Assembly (NCBI GenBank): GCA_030435675.1
Contig: CM059625.1
Location: forward strand, 6,076,001 to 6,140,000
Length of the DNA stretch: 64,000 nt
Direction: 5' to 3'
From: Steinernema hermaphroditum
Taxonomy: Eukaryota > Nematoda > Chromadorea > Rhabditida > Steinernematidae
Part shown: one piece after another, positions 43,497 through 56,667 of the stretch
Layout of the letters: every line of letters starts with the position of its first letter
Position numbering within the stretch: position 1 is the first letter of the stretch
Made by a program: the position numbers and the translations under genes
Notes under the pieces: generated by a model
Databases searched by the model: none
What the model was told of the DNA's origin: nothing
Seen by the model: the letters and a program-made list of their open reading frames with translations, nothing else

Positions 43497-46289
43497 CTAA
43501 ACAATAGCACTCAAAACAACGTTACGCGGTACGATTGTTTCATAACTGAGTTTAGGATAAACTCGTTTGTACAAAGCCATGTACACCGCATTTGCAACTC
43601 CCAAAGGACCGTCAAATCGAGCTTTGAATAAGCCGTGAGTACCCAGCGATTGAGTAATGTTACCACGCCGACTTCCAGATGTATACAACTCGACAGGGCT
43701 GAACCAAGCAACGTCTTCTGAAAGTAAAGAGATGATAAGCTGATGAGATAGAATGTAGCGCACCGGGATTGTAGAACATGTAGCGAACTACAGCAGTTGC
43801 TCCACGCTGATGCAGAGGGTGCCCCGACAATACGACCCGTTTCAGGATAATGCGGTCAGCATTTGGAGGCATGGTGACTCCGTGGGCAACGAGCCGATGC
43901 GACCCGTCGCTAGCCTCCTTGAACACAAGAACTGGGATAACACCAAATATGGTGGGGGCAAAAACGGACGCAACAAAGTTGTCCTCCTCAGGCATGTATC
44001 GCAACATCTAAATGAGATTCAGGTGAGCAGCACATTCGTAGAAACGAGTTCCATACTTTAAACTTGTTTGCGTTGGTGTGTTCAGAAAACACAGCGGAAG
44101 CCTCAAAGATACGGTAGCCAACATGGAAGATAAGCTTCTCCTTGTTCTTGATGGCGTGGCGATACGAGTCACATTTCTTCAAGCGCATATGGAATGCCGT
44201 TCGGCAATGTTCATAATCAAGTAGTTGATATGCAACAACCGGTCCAAATGACCCATCCGGACGTCCGTATTTCGCAAATAGCTCTTGCTCGACGACGTTC
44301 GACAAATAAATTGATACAAGCACACCACGTTGGAGTTCATTAGGCACGCGTTCAGGATGTGATAGAGCAATCTTGCGAGCCTGTTTAAAATTCTCCATGG
44401 AGTAAATATGAGAATACTCGTGCGGCAGGTTTTCTTTGGGATCCCACACGGACGACCTGAAAAGCATACATAGAGAATGTCATAATGAAAGTTCGCTAGC
44501 GCACCTGAAGTTTGCGACCGCTCTGTACTTCTGGAAACGCTCGCGAGCGGGAACATCGATAGGAGTATCAATCTCATCAGGAAATTCGTTGTCTCCTCGG
44601 GCTTTATGAAACATTGTAGCCTAAACAGCACAGGTAACGCTAGATCGAATTGCGCGAACACTACCTCATCCATGTCAAGTACTAGGTCTTCCTCATTCAT
44701 TTCAATGTCTTCAGCCTCGTCAACGTCATTGAACCAAACGTGTCTTTCGGGTTCCTCAATGTCCATTTCTTCACGTTCGGCCATTTCATCATCAACATCC
44801 TCCTCCATCTCATCATCACCTGATTCTTCATCATTGTCAGTTTCATCACTGGCCTCATCTTCCTCATCAAGATCAAGCCAAGCTGCTTGGTATGTGGAAG
44901 TTCCCCTTGGGACTCTCCTTGTGACTCTCCCGCCGTCTTCTATAGGGAAGGCAAATTGATGAATGCCGGTTACAGTTCAACATACCTGTGATAATGATAT
45001 CTTCGTCACCTTCAGGCCCTATGTTCTGCTCGTCCTCCGCAATATTACGTTCTGGCACAGGCGGATGCTCACGGTATTTTCTTTCTGGATCGTCATTAAC
45101 ATGCGTTGCAATAACGTCGTACTGATTGTTAGGTGTCCACTAAAACAATGGAATTGTAATGAGATACTTATATGCTCGTATTACCAAACTTTTATTGACG
45201 TTTTTTACAAGCATGACGTCATTAAGAATCTCTATGCGAGAAATGGCATAGTCGCCCAACCCAGAGACGTGCATAATTCCATCCCTCACTAGCCCTTGCC
45301 CACGAATCCAGCCCGTTAGCTTCAGTTCGCCTTTCGTTGGTAGGAGAGGGTCCTGAAGAACAATAATTACCGACTGTCTGAATTCTCGATTTTCGACCTT
45401 AACGTCGCCAAGATCAGCTGACATAAACTCAACGCGGTTGGAAATCATGTAGCCACGAGACTTCTGGATGTTCAGTTGAACTTTCTTGCATTCTGCGATC
45501 TTACGCAAGAGTTCGTCGGGACAGCTGGACTTGAAGGTACCAACGGTATCCTCGTTTGGTACATTCCTTAAATCAAATAAATTGATAATAGTCGTTGAGG
45601 TACCTACATTTTGCGAATGTACACTAAAATGGCCTCCTCGGATTTCTTCAGCTGTTGCGGGTACGCATAATGCAAGCACGTGGGCACACTGTGACGGAGA
45701 AGAATACTGATGAGGGCTTCTGTACCATCAATCAGATTTTCTTTCACGCGAGGCCACACAAAGAGTACGACATCCGAAACTTTCAACGAATCAAGTACAT
45801 CGTTGCCGTTGGTGAGCGATGGAAGGGAAAACGAAAAGCGACATTTCTGTCGCATTGAAGCCATGTGCGTAATCGTGGAATTCTGCGGAAACCATGCATA
45901 GACACCTTCATCGCTGGTATTATCTTGAATATCCTGCAGAACTTGAACACTCGAACGGTTTTTATCCAAGCAGATGATCGTGACGAAAACGGGTGGCGCA
46001 TCCTTGCCAGCAGACCGTCGCTTCTCTTCGATCAGTTTCTGTCGTTGAGCCCGTCGACGTTCCGAAGCGCGGTTCTTGCGATCGCGACGACTTTCGTCAA
46101 GACTGGAACGCTTAGAGGTGATCAGCGAAGCTCCACTGCGACCTAATATTCAAAAGAAATGAACAATATAATTATGAAAATTCTCATCTTACCTTTAGCC
46201 TCCCGGTCGATTTGACCCTTTGAACGATGCCCACCAGTCTTATGACGCTTGTTTGGAGCGTTAAAGGGACCAGGTTTGTGGCCGGACAT
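43497..46289 (-). CDS. tsr1: pre-rRNA processing protein TSR1
   Basis: Start ATG at 46289 (MSGHKPGPFNAPNKRHKTGG), stop TAG at 43497, about nine exons. The basic N-terminus is followed by the AARP2CN-like region, a long acidic stretch (exon 44.66-44.93 kb, DEEDEASDETDNDEESGDDE), then the C-terminal domain shared by TSR1 and BMS1: SSVWDPKENLPHEYSHIY, KLIFHVGYRIFEASAVFS, LVAHGVTMPPNADRIILKRV and HGLFKARFDGPL. TSR1 is a GTPase-like but catalytically inactive factor that keeps 40S pre-ribosomes from premature translation-factor joining. It acts in nucleolus and cytoplasm. Confidence 0.94.
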
Positions 46290-46633
46290 GATATTATGAT
46301 ACCCTGTAGAACGTACATTGAGAGGTCACCTAAGGGCAAAACGAATAACGCGCTGAGGGAAAGATTGCAGCCCAAATTTCGGGCAGATGATGATCGGACT
46401 CGCCGGTGAAAACAATACTTGATGCGAAAAAATGAGAAGTAAAGCTAACGCGTTTTTGTAGGAAAGCTTGAATTAAGCTGACAACTGCTAAAGAAGAATC
46501 GCAGAGAACGAACAGTAATTTCAAAAGGGTAAGCGCTGCGAGACCTGTCCCTTCTTAAAGAGAAGAGAGGTTCTGTCGCAGAGCTCGCATCAAACAGTCA
46601 GATACGCATTTTGCTTGGCACAATACGTAAGAA

Positions 46634-46680
46634 AGAGATAGCTCAGTAGCCCGCAACAAATAGACTTGCAGGTTTCAACC
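46634..46680 (+). repeat. tRNA-like A-box/B-box remnant
   Basis: AGATAGCTCAGTAGCC resembles an A-box (TAGCTCAGTNGG), and GGTTTCAACCCC about 20 bases later resembles a degenerate B-box. The spacing and the lack of paired arms exclude an intact tRNA. It may be the head of an old SINE or chance similarity. Confidence 0.3.
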
Positions 46681-46699
46681 CCAGACAACAACCATAAGA

Positions 46700-47031
46700 A
46701 TAGATCCGCGACGTTTGACCTTCCGATGCGACACACTGGAATCACACGGATCTCCAGAAACACGACAAAGCCCCGAACACAAAACAGAGATAGCGAACCA
46801 CACTCGACCGATCACTGGAGTCCACTCGGGCCCAACTGATGAACTCTGGTCTGCTGGCGGTTAGCAGCGTCCTGTCTCGCCTAGAACACGTCCCAGAACT
46901 TTCTGCGTCAGATAGACACGTAATTTCGCGTGCATTAGACGTGTAGCCAAGAATTGACGCAATTCAAATCCTCAGAATAATACAGATGCAATCTGCGAAG
47001 AATGAGACTAGCAGAAAAGTCGCGGATCTAT
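46700..47031. mobile_element. possible small inverted-repeat (MITE-like) element
   Basis: ATAGATCCGCGAC at 46700-46712 is repeated exactly, in inverted orientation, at 47019-47031 (GTCGCGGATCTAT). A further TTT/AAA matches on the inner side. The 332-base interval has no coding capacity. I see no clear target-site duplication, so a transposon origin is inference. Confidence 0.4.
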
Positions 47032-50000
47032 GGGTTGATTGTATTGGACAGCATTGACCATGAATCAAACGGTTTCCGGAGGTTCATATCAGCCTTACGG
47101 TGGATGTAACATGTTATCTCTGAGATTGCTCTGACATATCTGATTGTGTGACAAACTAGTGCCCATTTACATCCTCATTTACATTATATTCTCTTTGAAG
47201 TCGCAAAATGTTACTTGTAAATATGCGAAAGGTTCGCCCTCTTGACTCAAACCTTTTATACAGCGGCTACGATATGATCATAAAACAATTAGGAACCAAG
47301 CGAACGAGCTTTCTCGTCTGTGGTCACTTGTTCCAGCAAGTCTTGTTTTATCTTTTTGTTGTTGTAAACCTTGCGCAACGGAATTAGCCCTTGAACGACT
47401 GTTTGACATAAATAACGGTCGGATCTGGTCGTCTCTGGGTTTTCTCGTGCAAAACATCCCCTAAAGCGCTCGAAGGAACGCGGTGGATATTGTTTCCGTG
47501 CAAGGAGCAGGTTTGCGTCGCACAAATCGAGTAACCTGAGGGAGTTCTCTCCACTTGTGGAAGAGCGCGTCGTCTCCAATTGTCTCCGCGCGCTTGATCG
47601 TTGAGGCAGTCGGTTCGCGCCGAGGAAGGACTGCCGAGGCGGAAACTCTCGCTTTCGTTATTATCGAAAGCAAAGATTCTTTTGTCTGTCACTGATTACG
47701 ATCTCCGCATTCGGTATAATGTGTTTCAACGGTTAAGGGTTGAAAGGAGACGCGGGCTGGCCGGCTGCCCAGCGGGTTCTTCAGGCTGAAGACCGTCTTG
47801 CCGACCAAAGGACGTCGCCTCGCTGATCCACTAACGCTTTGTCTCCTTTTTCGCCTATATTTGCAACTTGCGTTGTTTACGTGCGCAGCTCATTCATCGC
47901 CGTCGAATTCATCCGCCATATCCCTTGCCCTTTGTCTGTTATCTGGTTCCGCGAGTGACCTTTGTTGTTTTCGCATAAACATTGGTGAATCACACCAGTA
48001 GTTAATGTAATCACTCCGCGGTAGATTGGGTAATTGGGATGTACTGCATCACTTGCGTGTCCGATAGGTGGTTGTTAACTGTTTGCTTGCTGAGAAACGC
48101 AACACAGTGTCGAAAGAACCATAAAAAAGGAATTCGAGATCACAACAAACCGTAAAAAGTTTCGTTTTATCGACGCGCACGACCTTAATTCCGTGGAAGA
48201 TGGTTGGCCACCTATGGCGTTATTATTCCGTTGGCGCTGTTTCAAGAATTTTTGAGAAGGAAGCCCGCTGTGAGCGGACGATGTTGCAAGTTTCAGGATT
48301 TGCATTCATGACTGATTGCCGTCGTAAATCCTTCCTCGCGCCGTTCTTTCACAGCAACCACTCGTGCCTCCTACTTATGCAAATTATTCGTTTTAGACAG
48401 CCTCCTCCATCATATCCTATTGTCACCCCTTCGAGAAAGCCCACATCCAACGTTACAGTATCCGCGATGCGCTTCAATACGGTAAGCCTTTTTCGTCCCT
48501 CCCTGAAGAACGCTTTCTACAAATACACATTGCTCCATATTTTCGCTCTGTTTGGGCAAATACTCGAAGTAGTTGGTTATTTATATTTCCCTCATCGCTG
48601 GGACCGAGCTGTGACTCGCAGGTACTTCACGACTCACCTCTTGGTGCTAGCCGGCGCGCCAGAACCAATTAGCCAGCTAATTCCCACAGTACTTAATGCT
48701 TTCATGGTCCGAAGTGAGAAACAAATCTAGATCTATAGTGCAATGACACTTTTTTTCTGGATCTCGTAAAGAGTCGATTTCGTGCTTCCACATGTGTTAG
48801 GCGACAGCCAATTTTTTGCAGATTTTGTCGCTCTTCTGTCGGCGATTTGGAGCTTATTACATTTTCATGTGATGTGCTACAGAAAGCCGGATTTAAAATT
48901 GCTTTGACGCGCCGTCATGTAATTGGGTGGATAATATGCGATCAGGTTCTGACACTTAATCGTGTTTCCCTTTCAAACTGCAGTCACTGTTACCCTTTGC
49001 CTCTGTTTCTTTTCATTTTCTTGTAATAACTGCGCTTGCGCGTGCTAACAACTTCTACGCACAATATATATTAGCTCCCTGCCCGACCGTCGGCCAGAAG
49101 GATTGCAAACAGAGCAGATAATTTAGAATATCCGCGCTGAACGCTTCGCACCAGCGCGCACTAAGATCACGTTTTGTGCGCGGCAGATACACTCTATAGC
49201 TCTCATATTCTTTTCGTAGGGTGGAACGGTATCGCTATTGCTGCTTTCGTGATTTGTTTTTGGTTCCATGAGGTTTTACAGTTGGAACTCGCCGATCACG
49301 GATATTTACATCAACTGGTGACGCTGTATCTCTGACGTTTGTAATGCGAACCCTTCAAAATTGGTTAAAACAATAGGTTCCAGTCGGTGTGACCAGCAGC
49401 GGACGACGGATTTGCGGAAAGACGACTCGATCCTGTCAGTTCTGTTTGTCCAGAACCGAAATAAGCGCTCAGTGCGCAAGGGATCGCGAGGGAACGTGAG
49501 AGGTGCTATGAGCCGTAGTGAGACGTGATCGCGTCTGGCCGCTGCGTAAGAGACACGGCCCTTCGGCAAATAGATGCTAATGCGATGCAGCGTTTGTCCC
49601 ATCTGAGTTCGCGTAATCAACCCCTCATTAGCCTTTCCGTGATTGATCGTTTGAAATAAACCACTCCTCACGGAATACCTGGTAACCGAACACTCCCGCG
49701 CGCTGCTCCCGATACCTTATTCATTTGCATATTTTGGAAAGACGTCGTCTAAAGGTCCAATTATCCCTAATAGATGCACACTGATATTGTTCGGAGTGCT
49801 CCTTGTTCGGCGGCCGTCTGCCCCTTTCCTCTTTCGTCCCATGCATGTGCACAACCGCAGATCGCGCGGTTCGCCCGGTGCGCAAGAGAGGAGGCAAGTG
49901 AGGACATACACCGCGCCGACAATGATGATGTTCGCGCGACGGCCGCCGGCGACCTTCAACATTACAGTGGGTCGACGGCGACAACCAAATCTGTCGTCAG

Positions 50001-50337
50001 GTGACTCTCGGTCTCTTCTCACTAAGGTGTTGGCAGTGTGCCGCACTGGCTATTCTGGCAACAAATGCCAATCAGACCGTGAACCGATCGCGCCGATTTC
50101 GCTAGCGTTTCAATTCTTTTTTTTTCGTTTACGACTACAGGATCCCCCTGAAATGTGTTTTCCTTCTCGAGTCGCGGACTTTTGTATATTTACCTTTTCA
50201 TTCAATTCCATTTGTGATTCATCCCGTATTCGGGCTCACTGAATCGCATGAAAATTGCCTCAGCCATTGACGCTGTCTTCTTGTGCGATACCGGCGTACC
50301 TTTGTTGGACTCACGGAAACATTCTGAACTGTTTTAG

Positions 50338-53162
50338 ATGGTGAAGGAGCTATGTCACCGGTGTGGAAAGCCCGTCTACCCCACCGATAAGGTTGGACCT
50401 CTCAAAGATTCCACCTTCTTTCATCAGGGATGCTTCAAATGTTATATTTGCGGAACGCGGTTGGCGCTGAAAACGTACTGCAACAATCGCAATGATATTG
50501 GTGATATGGTATGTCTGTCTTCTCATCGCTCTGTTCATCTCCTCTTTTCAGGAAGTATACTGTAACAACCATGTCCCGACAGCAGGACCGCATGATCCGC
50601 CACCGCTTCGATCAAATCCCATACAGAGTGTGGGCAATGGAATCAACAACGGACGGCGAACCGACGCAGGGCTGGCAGACATGAAAATCGCCCACGCAAT
50701 TAAGGCTACTCAAGTGGCTAAACCTTATCCAAAGATCAAGCACGAAGGCGCGAAGTATGTTGTGGTATGTGCAAACAAAAGCCGAAAGAGGGTGCTAATC
50801 GCACGCGGCATTTTAGGATTACGATACACAAACGCGACTGGAATTGATCCACCGCAGAGATGAGGACAAGCTCTATGAGGCGTTCGATGAACACCGCGAG
50901 AGAGAATACAATCAGTTTGAAAGGGAAACCAAGGAGGAGTGGGAACAAGCGCTGGCGGACTTTGCGAGGAAGTTCGAGAAGGGTCAAGTAGCCGCGAAGA
51001 ACAAGGACGACCTGATCAGACAGTTGACCATAAAGAGAGACAAGAAGTTAGAAACACTGAATGTGAGGAGAAGAGAACGAGAACGGAAACAGACCGCTGA
51101 GCTCGTCGATCGCCAAGCCAAGGAGATGCTTGAACTTTTCCGCCAAGCCCGTCAGGACAGAGTGAGAATGTCCGACATTTTGTACAAATGCGTTTATCAT
51201 TACTTTTAGGACTACGAAGAGGAGCTGGACCATCATGTCATTCCCTCGTACCCGACAACTCCCCCACCTCCCGTGCCCCCGTCCTGCAGCAAAAGACACA
51301 TCTACACGGATACTTCAGTCTTTGAGGCCATCGACCAAATAGCCATCAGCGTAGCGCAGTCAGAAGTGACTACCTTCACCGAACTGATCCGTACTTTGAC
51401 TGTTGGAGCTCGGTCCGACGTGGACAAGGCGAGGTACGTGCGCTGAAAATGAGAAACTGCAAACAACCACTCCTCAATGATTCACTGATATTGACGCATT
51501 TCTCGTTTTCAGAGCAATTTATCGATGGATTACAGTGAAGAACTTGAATGTGATGGTGTTCGACAACGACCTGGACAACAACACTCCGATGGGCTTGTTG
51601 AGGGGCATTAAAAACGGCACAGAGAGTTATCACGTTCTTTTCAAGCGTCTTTGCAGGTTCGATCACCAATACCGCCCGGAAGACCATAATTTTCGATTTT
51701 CAGTTACGCTGGATTGCATTGTGTGGTTATCAAAGGCTACAGTAAATCGGCCGGATACCAACCTGGTTTTCATTTCGACGACAACCGTTTTCGGAACACA
51801 TGGAATGCCGTGTTTCTGGACGGCTCGTGGCGTTTTGTGCAGTGCAACTGGGGCGCCCGGCACTTAGTGTATCACTGTCATTCAGTGCTCATAATTTTTG
51901 TGTCTCATTTAGAAATGCGAAAGAGGGATCGAAGAAGCCGGTTCAGAGAGATGGAAACCTCCGGTACGAATATGACGACCACTATTTCATGACGGATCCT
52001 GAGGTATGATTTAATGATGATACAATGTGCATCTGAGCGTGGAACTGCTTTAGGAGTTCATTTATGAGTTCTATCCACACGAACCCGAGTGGCAACTGCT
52101 TTCAAGACCCATCACCCTGCTCCAGTTCCAGCAGTTGCCGTTCGTGCGCTCTCTCTTCTTTCGCTACGGACTTTCCTTCACCGATCCTAGCTTGAGGGCT
52201 GTCGTTGGGGTTTGTTTGCCTCTGCTTAATAGTGCTTGACCTCACACTCTAGGCGGACCGATCCGGAGCGGCAACAATCTCAATTGCTATGAGCAACGAG
52301 GCTCTCGACTCACTGATCTTTCACTACAACCTCAGGTTTTACGATGGCGACGAAACGGACGTCGATGGAATGAATTTGAAGAGATTCGTGATGCAGTCAG
52401 TGGTCGGAGACTCGGTGATTTTCCGAGTGCACTGTCCCTCCACTCGGCCTCTCCTTCTGGACGTGTTTGCAAACGCGGTGTCCCCCGATCACTATCTCAC
52501 CGGCCAGCCCATCAAGTTCAAAAGCGTCTGCAAATTTAAGGTATGCGCATGAGAGAGATTCATCGACGAAGCTGCTTTTACAGATTGTCTGCGAAAATCT
52601 GAAAGTGATTATGGTACCGCTACCAGAATGTGCCAGTGGTGAATGGGGCCCGGCAAAGGCATACCGTCTGTTCGGGCTCGTTCCGCTCAGTCACGAAGAA
52701 GCCATAATTAACTGCGACCAGTATGCGGAAATCCGATTCAGGTACTGACTGTTCCACTTTCGCCTGTTCCGGTCCCGTCAGCTGTCACGAGCGTTGACGT
52801 TCACGACAGTAATAGGTGTTTTGTAATGCACTCGCGCGCCAGCGTTACAGCGTTCCACCTTTTGTCGCTTGTAGAATGTTGAAACCTTTGGCCGAGTTCG
52901 TGGCCAGTCTCCACAAGAATCGTACCGATGATCGATATCTACAACGTTGCTGCCACACCGAAAGTAGAGGAGACGAAGTGGTCATACGGATCGAATTCCC
53001 CGACGAAGGCCAATACGGTCTCGACATATACACGAGGTACCCATTCGAAGATTGGTCGCAAACACAAATCGCGACGATTTCAGAGATGCCAACAATCCGA
53101 ATTCCGCAGGGAAACAACTACTCACCCACTGCTGCAAATACCTAATCAACGCCTGTGCCTGA
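50338..53162 (+). CDS. ltd-1: LIM and transglutaminase-like domain protein (kyphoscoliosis-peptidase type)
   Basis: Twelve exons join in frame to 731 residues: 50338-50508, 50552-50764, 50817-51161, 51210-51433, 51513-51656, 51704-51868, 51913-52003, 52054-52209, 52253-52540, 52584-52741, 52875-53036, 53084-53162. The LIM domain (residues 1-70) shows CHRCGKPVYP, HQGCFKCYIC and EVYCNNH zinc ligands. A Glu/Arg-rich coiled coil of about 110 residues follows, then a transglutaminase-like core (ARAIYRWITVKNLNVMVFD, GLHCVVIKGYSKSAGY, TWNAVFLDGSWRFVQCNWG), then KY-type C-terminal repeats ending THCCKYLI. The expected catalytic Cys, His and Asp are not in place (GTESYH, NTWNAV, QCNWG). Family members act at epidermal or muscle cytoskeletal attachment sites. 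The TTTTAG just before ATG supports the start. Confidence 0.93.
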
Positions 53163-54188
53163 ACTCCCTTCTCTAGTCTCTCTTGCCCACTTATTGTTAC
53201 GATTCACTTCGCGGTGCACAACTTATTCGAAGCCGCAATCAAACAGTGTTGTTTGCATTGTTACAACATGTATAGCATTCTTGTTGATACATTCATGTAA
53301 GTATTCTGAAGTTGGATTTCCACAGAATTTTCTCAGTGACAAATAAATATATTTATTCAATATTCCTTGTCCTAGCGTAACACTGACCATATTACGATTT
53401 TTCAGGTTTTTGACAAATTCTTCTAAAATAAAGAAAGTGCCTCCAAAAGATCTCTAAGTTAGAGGCTCAAGTTTCAAAAGTCATGTAACAACCACTTCTA
53501 AAGAAATAATGTAAATCTCACGGAAAGATTTGCCACGCAGGTCCGAAAGCGGGAGGACCATCATCTATTTTTCAAACTGTTCAGCATTGACGATATCGAA
53601 CAGATATCTTTATTTTCACTAGTAACCCTTGTTTTATTTGGACATAGCCATTTAAATTCATTTTAAATTTGACTGTTTGGCATTGGAGCAGTTTAACGCC
53701 CCCAAACTGCAATCCTTCACCTAAACATAAAATTCTTTCTATTGAAATGACACAGAAAATTTTATAAAATCCGACATTTGTTGTTGTGTTCCATCACCGT
53801 TCGCTCTCGTCATTTCAGAATATTGTGAAATGTTCTGCTATCGTAGCCTAAACAATGGAATTCTACTTCCCTGTCCGCACGAATTACTCATGTGGCATGA
53901 GAATAAACCGCGTTTATTAAATGAATTCGTTATGTCATCGAAGAAGTCTTCTGCTCCGTTCTGCTGGTTGCTCTTTTGCTAGATCGAGCCCATCTTAGGT
54001 GGATATGGTGGATATCAAAACTCAATCTCCGTTTGTTTGCGTTCTTTGCGAGAGAGTGTCGATTGAGAAGTGAGGAGCGGTCACTTACCCAGTTCATTCG
54101 TATTAACAAAATATACTCGATATTGAATGGTGACAATATTGACTCGACTGTTCAAAAGCACTACGTTCTTTCAGTGGACCGTTCTGAA
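53163..54188. other. intergenic between ltd-1 and the chitinase gene
   Basis: AT-rich, with several AATAAA-like signals just after ltd-1 (about 53341). No exon is supported. It presumably carries the chitinase promoter. Confidence 0.5.
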
Positions 54189-56577
54189 ATGCGTCTGTGG
54201 ATAGGCGCCTTCGCCGTCCTATTGTGTCGGCTACCGATTTCTGAGGGTCATTCTCCGTGCGGAAGACGTGCTGTTGGATATTTCTCGTCGTGGGGAACCC
54301 GTAAGTTTAGTCATGATCAGGTTAGTGCACAATTTCAATGACATTGAATCCAAACCCTTAAACTCTTTAGGCACGAAAACTGACTCATGTCATCTACGCC
54401 TTCTTCAAATTGGACCACAATGGAACCATCCGTGTAGTGGACAATGAGGCTCGACTCCAGGAATTCCTGCAGGTAGGTAGAAGAAAATGACAGAAACTCC
54501 CTATAGCTTGTTTAGACTGCGCGTACACACAGTCATCTCAAAGTTCTCTTCGCAATTGGTGGCTGGGAAAATTCGGAATATTTCACTATTCTGACCGCGG
54601 ACTACTACAGGAGAAACATTCTAATCACGTCCATTCTGAAGACAATCCGAGAATGGAAGTTGGACGGTGTTGACATCGACTGGGAGTATCCAGTGACCGG
54701 TGGAAAAATTGAAGGAATGCCGGTAAACGATTTCTCTCCGTAACTCGCTATTGGAAGCTTAGGCCGACCGCAGCAATTATGTGCTTTTGCTGAAGGAACT
54801 CCGGAGCGCATTCGCTGAATACGAGAGAATTAACAATCTACCCAAGTCGCTTGTGATCTCCTTTGCTGGAGCGGCTGGCCAGTGGACGTTGGATCCCGGC
54901 TACGATCTTCCTGCAATGCTACAACACGTGGATTTCGTGAATGTAATGACATACGATTACTTCGGAGCATGGGAGAGCAAGTGGGGTTCATACACGGGCC
55001 CTCCGGCACCGCTCTACTTTGGAATGCCCAAGAAGTTCTCTGGGAAGATGACTGTCGACTGGACGATGAAATACTATGCCTGTAAAGGAAAGGATGTTGA
55101 GAAGGTAATTCAGAGTTAGGGTGACGTATCATTGATTATTTCGGAAATCCAGATTTAATTATCATAGTATTTTTAATGGGAAATTCTGATTATTTGTGCA
55201 AGGTTCATGAGGAATGCCTCAAAAACCATATTAATTCTGTTTTGCATCGTATTATGACGTGAGTGATAATAGTTGAACTCTTAGTTGAACATTGGCCTTC
55301 CGTTCTACGGTCGGTACTGGAAGAACGTCGGCCATCCGCTGGATCGCGCCGACCCGATGTGGCGAATGGCGGAGCCGAACAACGCAAGAAAGGTCGAAGG
55401 GGGCCACGTCGCATGGAGAGACCTTCTGCCGCAGGGTTGGCCTCTGCAGTTCAGCCAGTTCCACGAGCGCACGAAGTCGGTCTTCCTGTTCGATGAGAAA
55501 ACGCGTATTTTCCTGTCTTACGAATCCCCGAGGACTCTTCGCGAAAAGGTAAGAGGTACGCAGAATGTGGCCATATATTTATTACGATTAGGTTTTATAC
55601 GCAATCAACAAAAACTTCGGAGGTGTGATGATTTGGTCGCTCGATTTGGATGACGACGTCGACACCCTACTCAATGCTACAGTAACCAGCGAGTTTTGTG
55701 AACGCAAGCGGCATTTGGCGCAGCATACTCCAATTTACACGTGCTCCCCAGTCAACAAGCAGCGGTGGTGGACATTTGACGACGGAGAAGTGAGCACAGA
55801 AGGAAGTTGAGCTAGACTTTTTGGTTCCAGAAGGTCGCCGGCATGTGCGGACGTTCAGCGCCCCTCCACAACGGCTTCTACCCCGTATGCGACCCTGATG
55901 ATCCCGGATACGCCTGCTGCGGACAATTCGGTTTCTGTGGAAGCGGACCTGAATTCTGCAGCTGTCCGAACTGCGTGGACTACGGAAACAATCCATTGAA
56001 AATTCTAGAGGAACCCGTGAAGCCGACCACTCCCATTAGATGGTGCGTCTCTCGGAACTCTCCGTTGTTTTAAAAGACTCCGTTCAGTGCCGCTTTGTGC
56101 ATCACTTTAGGGAAATTTTAGGTACACGTTGGATGCAGTAGAAGGTCGACGAGGACGATGTGGCACACATGCGCCACGCATGGCGGACGGAAAGTATGCC
56201 ATCTGCAATCCGGACGACCCGGTCGCATACTGCTGTTCGTCAGGTGGCTACTGCGGCAGTTCTCCAGAACATTGCGAGTGCGATGGGTGCATTAACTTTC
56301 GTAAAACACCATTTTACGAGTTCAAGGAACCGAGATGGTGGACTTTCGCCTCCAACCCACACCACGTAGGTAAATACATTGTTTTTTTGCCGGCCGTGAA
56401 ATCGATCACCACTTTACAGGACGGTGCGGCCCATCTGCTCCGAAACTTCCTCGTGGTGTAGTTCCAGAGTGCAATCCAGACGCAGAAACCGCACATTGTT
56501 GCAGCGCCTCGGGATACTGCGGTGCGGGCGACCAGTACTGCAAATGCGCTGGCTGCCGAGACTTCCGCCCTTCATGA
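54189..56577 (+). CDS. secreted GH18 chitinase with three C-terminal cysteine-rich chitin-binding-like domains
   Basis: Nine exons join in frame to 620 residues: 54189-54320, 54371-54472, 54516-54722, 54763-55104, 55285-55548, 55592-55789, 55831-56042, 56122-56369, 56420-56577. The first 20 residues ([12 protein letters not shown]...) form a signal peptide. GH18 motifs are present: [15 protein letters not shown], catalytic [10 protein letters not shown] with its Glu intact, [10 protein letters not shown] and [11 protein letters not shown]. Three similar modules of about 45 residues follow, each with CG(R)-SAP or GT-HAP, a Cys-Asn/Asp-Pro-Asp step, a CC pair, a GYCG or GFCG step and a C-x-C-x2-C end, as in hevein-type chitin-binding domains. 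It likely hydrolyses chitin outside cells, for example in eggshell, pharynx lining or food microbes. Confidence 0.93.
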
Positions 56578-56667
56578 ACACAACAGTTAATTTATACTTT
56601 GTTTTGTTGCACATCAGACAACGAATAACAGTAATTAGCGAACAGTAACAACAACACATCAGTATAC

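Larger units (their letters stand above)
46290..50337. other. 4 kb gene-poor region between divergent TSR1 and ltd-1
   Basis: No supported exon. Open frames at 47289-47690 (-) and 48200-48730 (+) have no recognised domain. The region includes a small inverted-repeat element (46700-47031) and probably the upstream regulatory DNA of ltd-1. ACTGTTTTAG directly precedes the ltd-1 ATG and is a probable trans-splice acceptor. Confidence 0.45.

Noticed and set aside
46634..46680. Intact tRNA gene
   Set aside because: A-box is good, but the B-box is degenerate, the spacing is short and no acceptor stem pairs, so at most it is a remnant.
48200..48730. Plus-strand frame of 176 codons
   Set aside because: No family similarity and unusual composition. 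It lies in the long gene-poor region without splice or start context.
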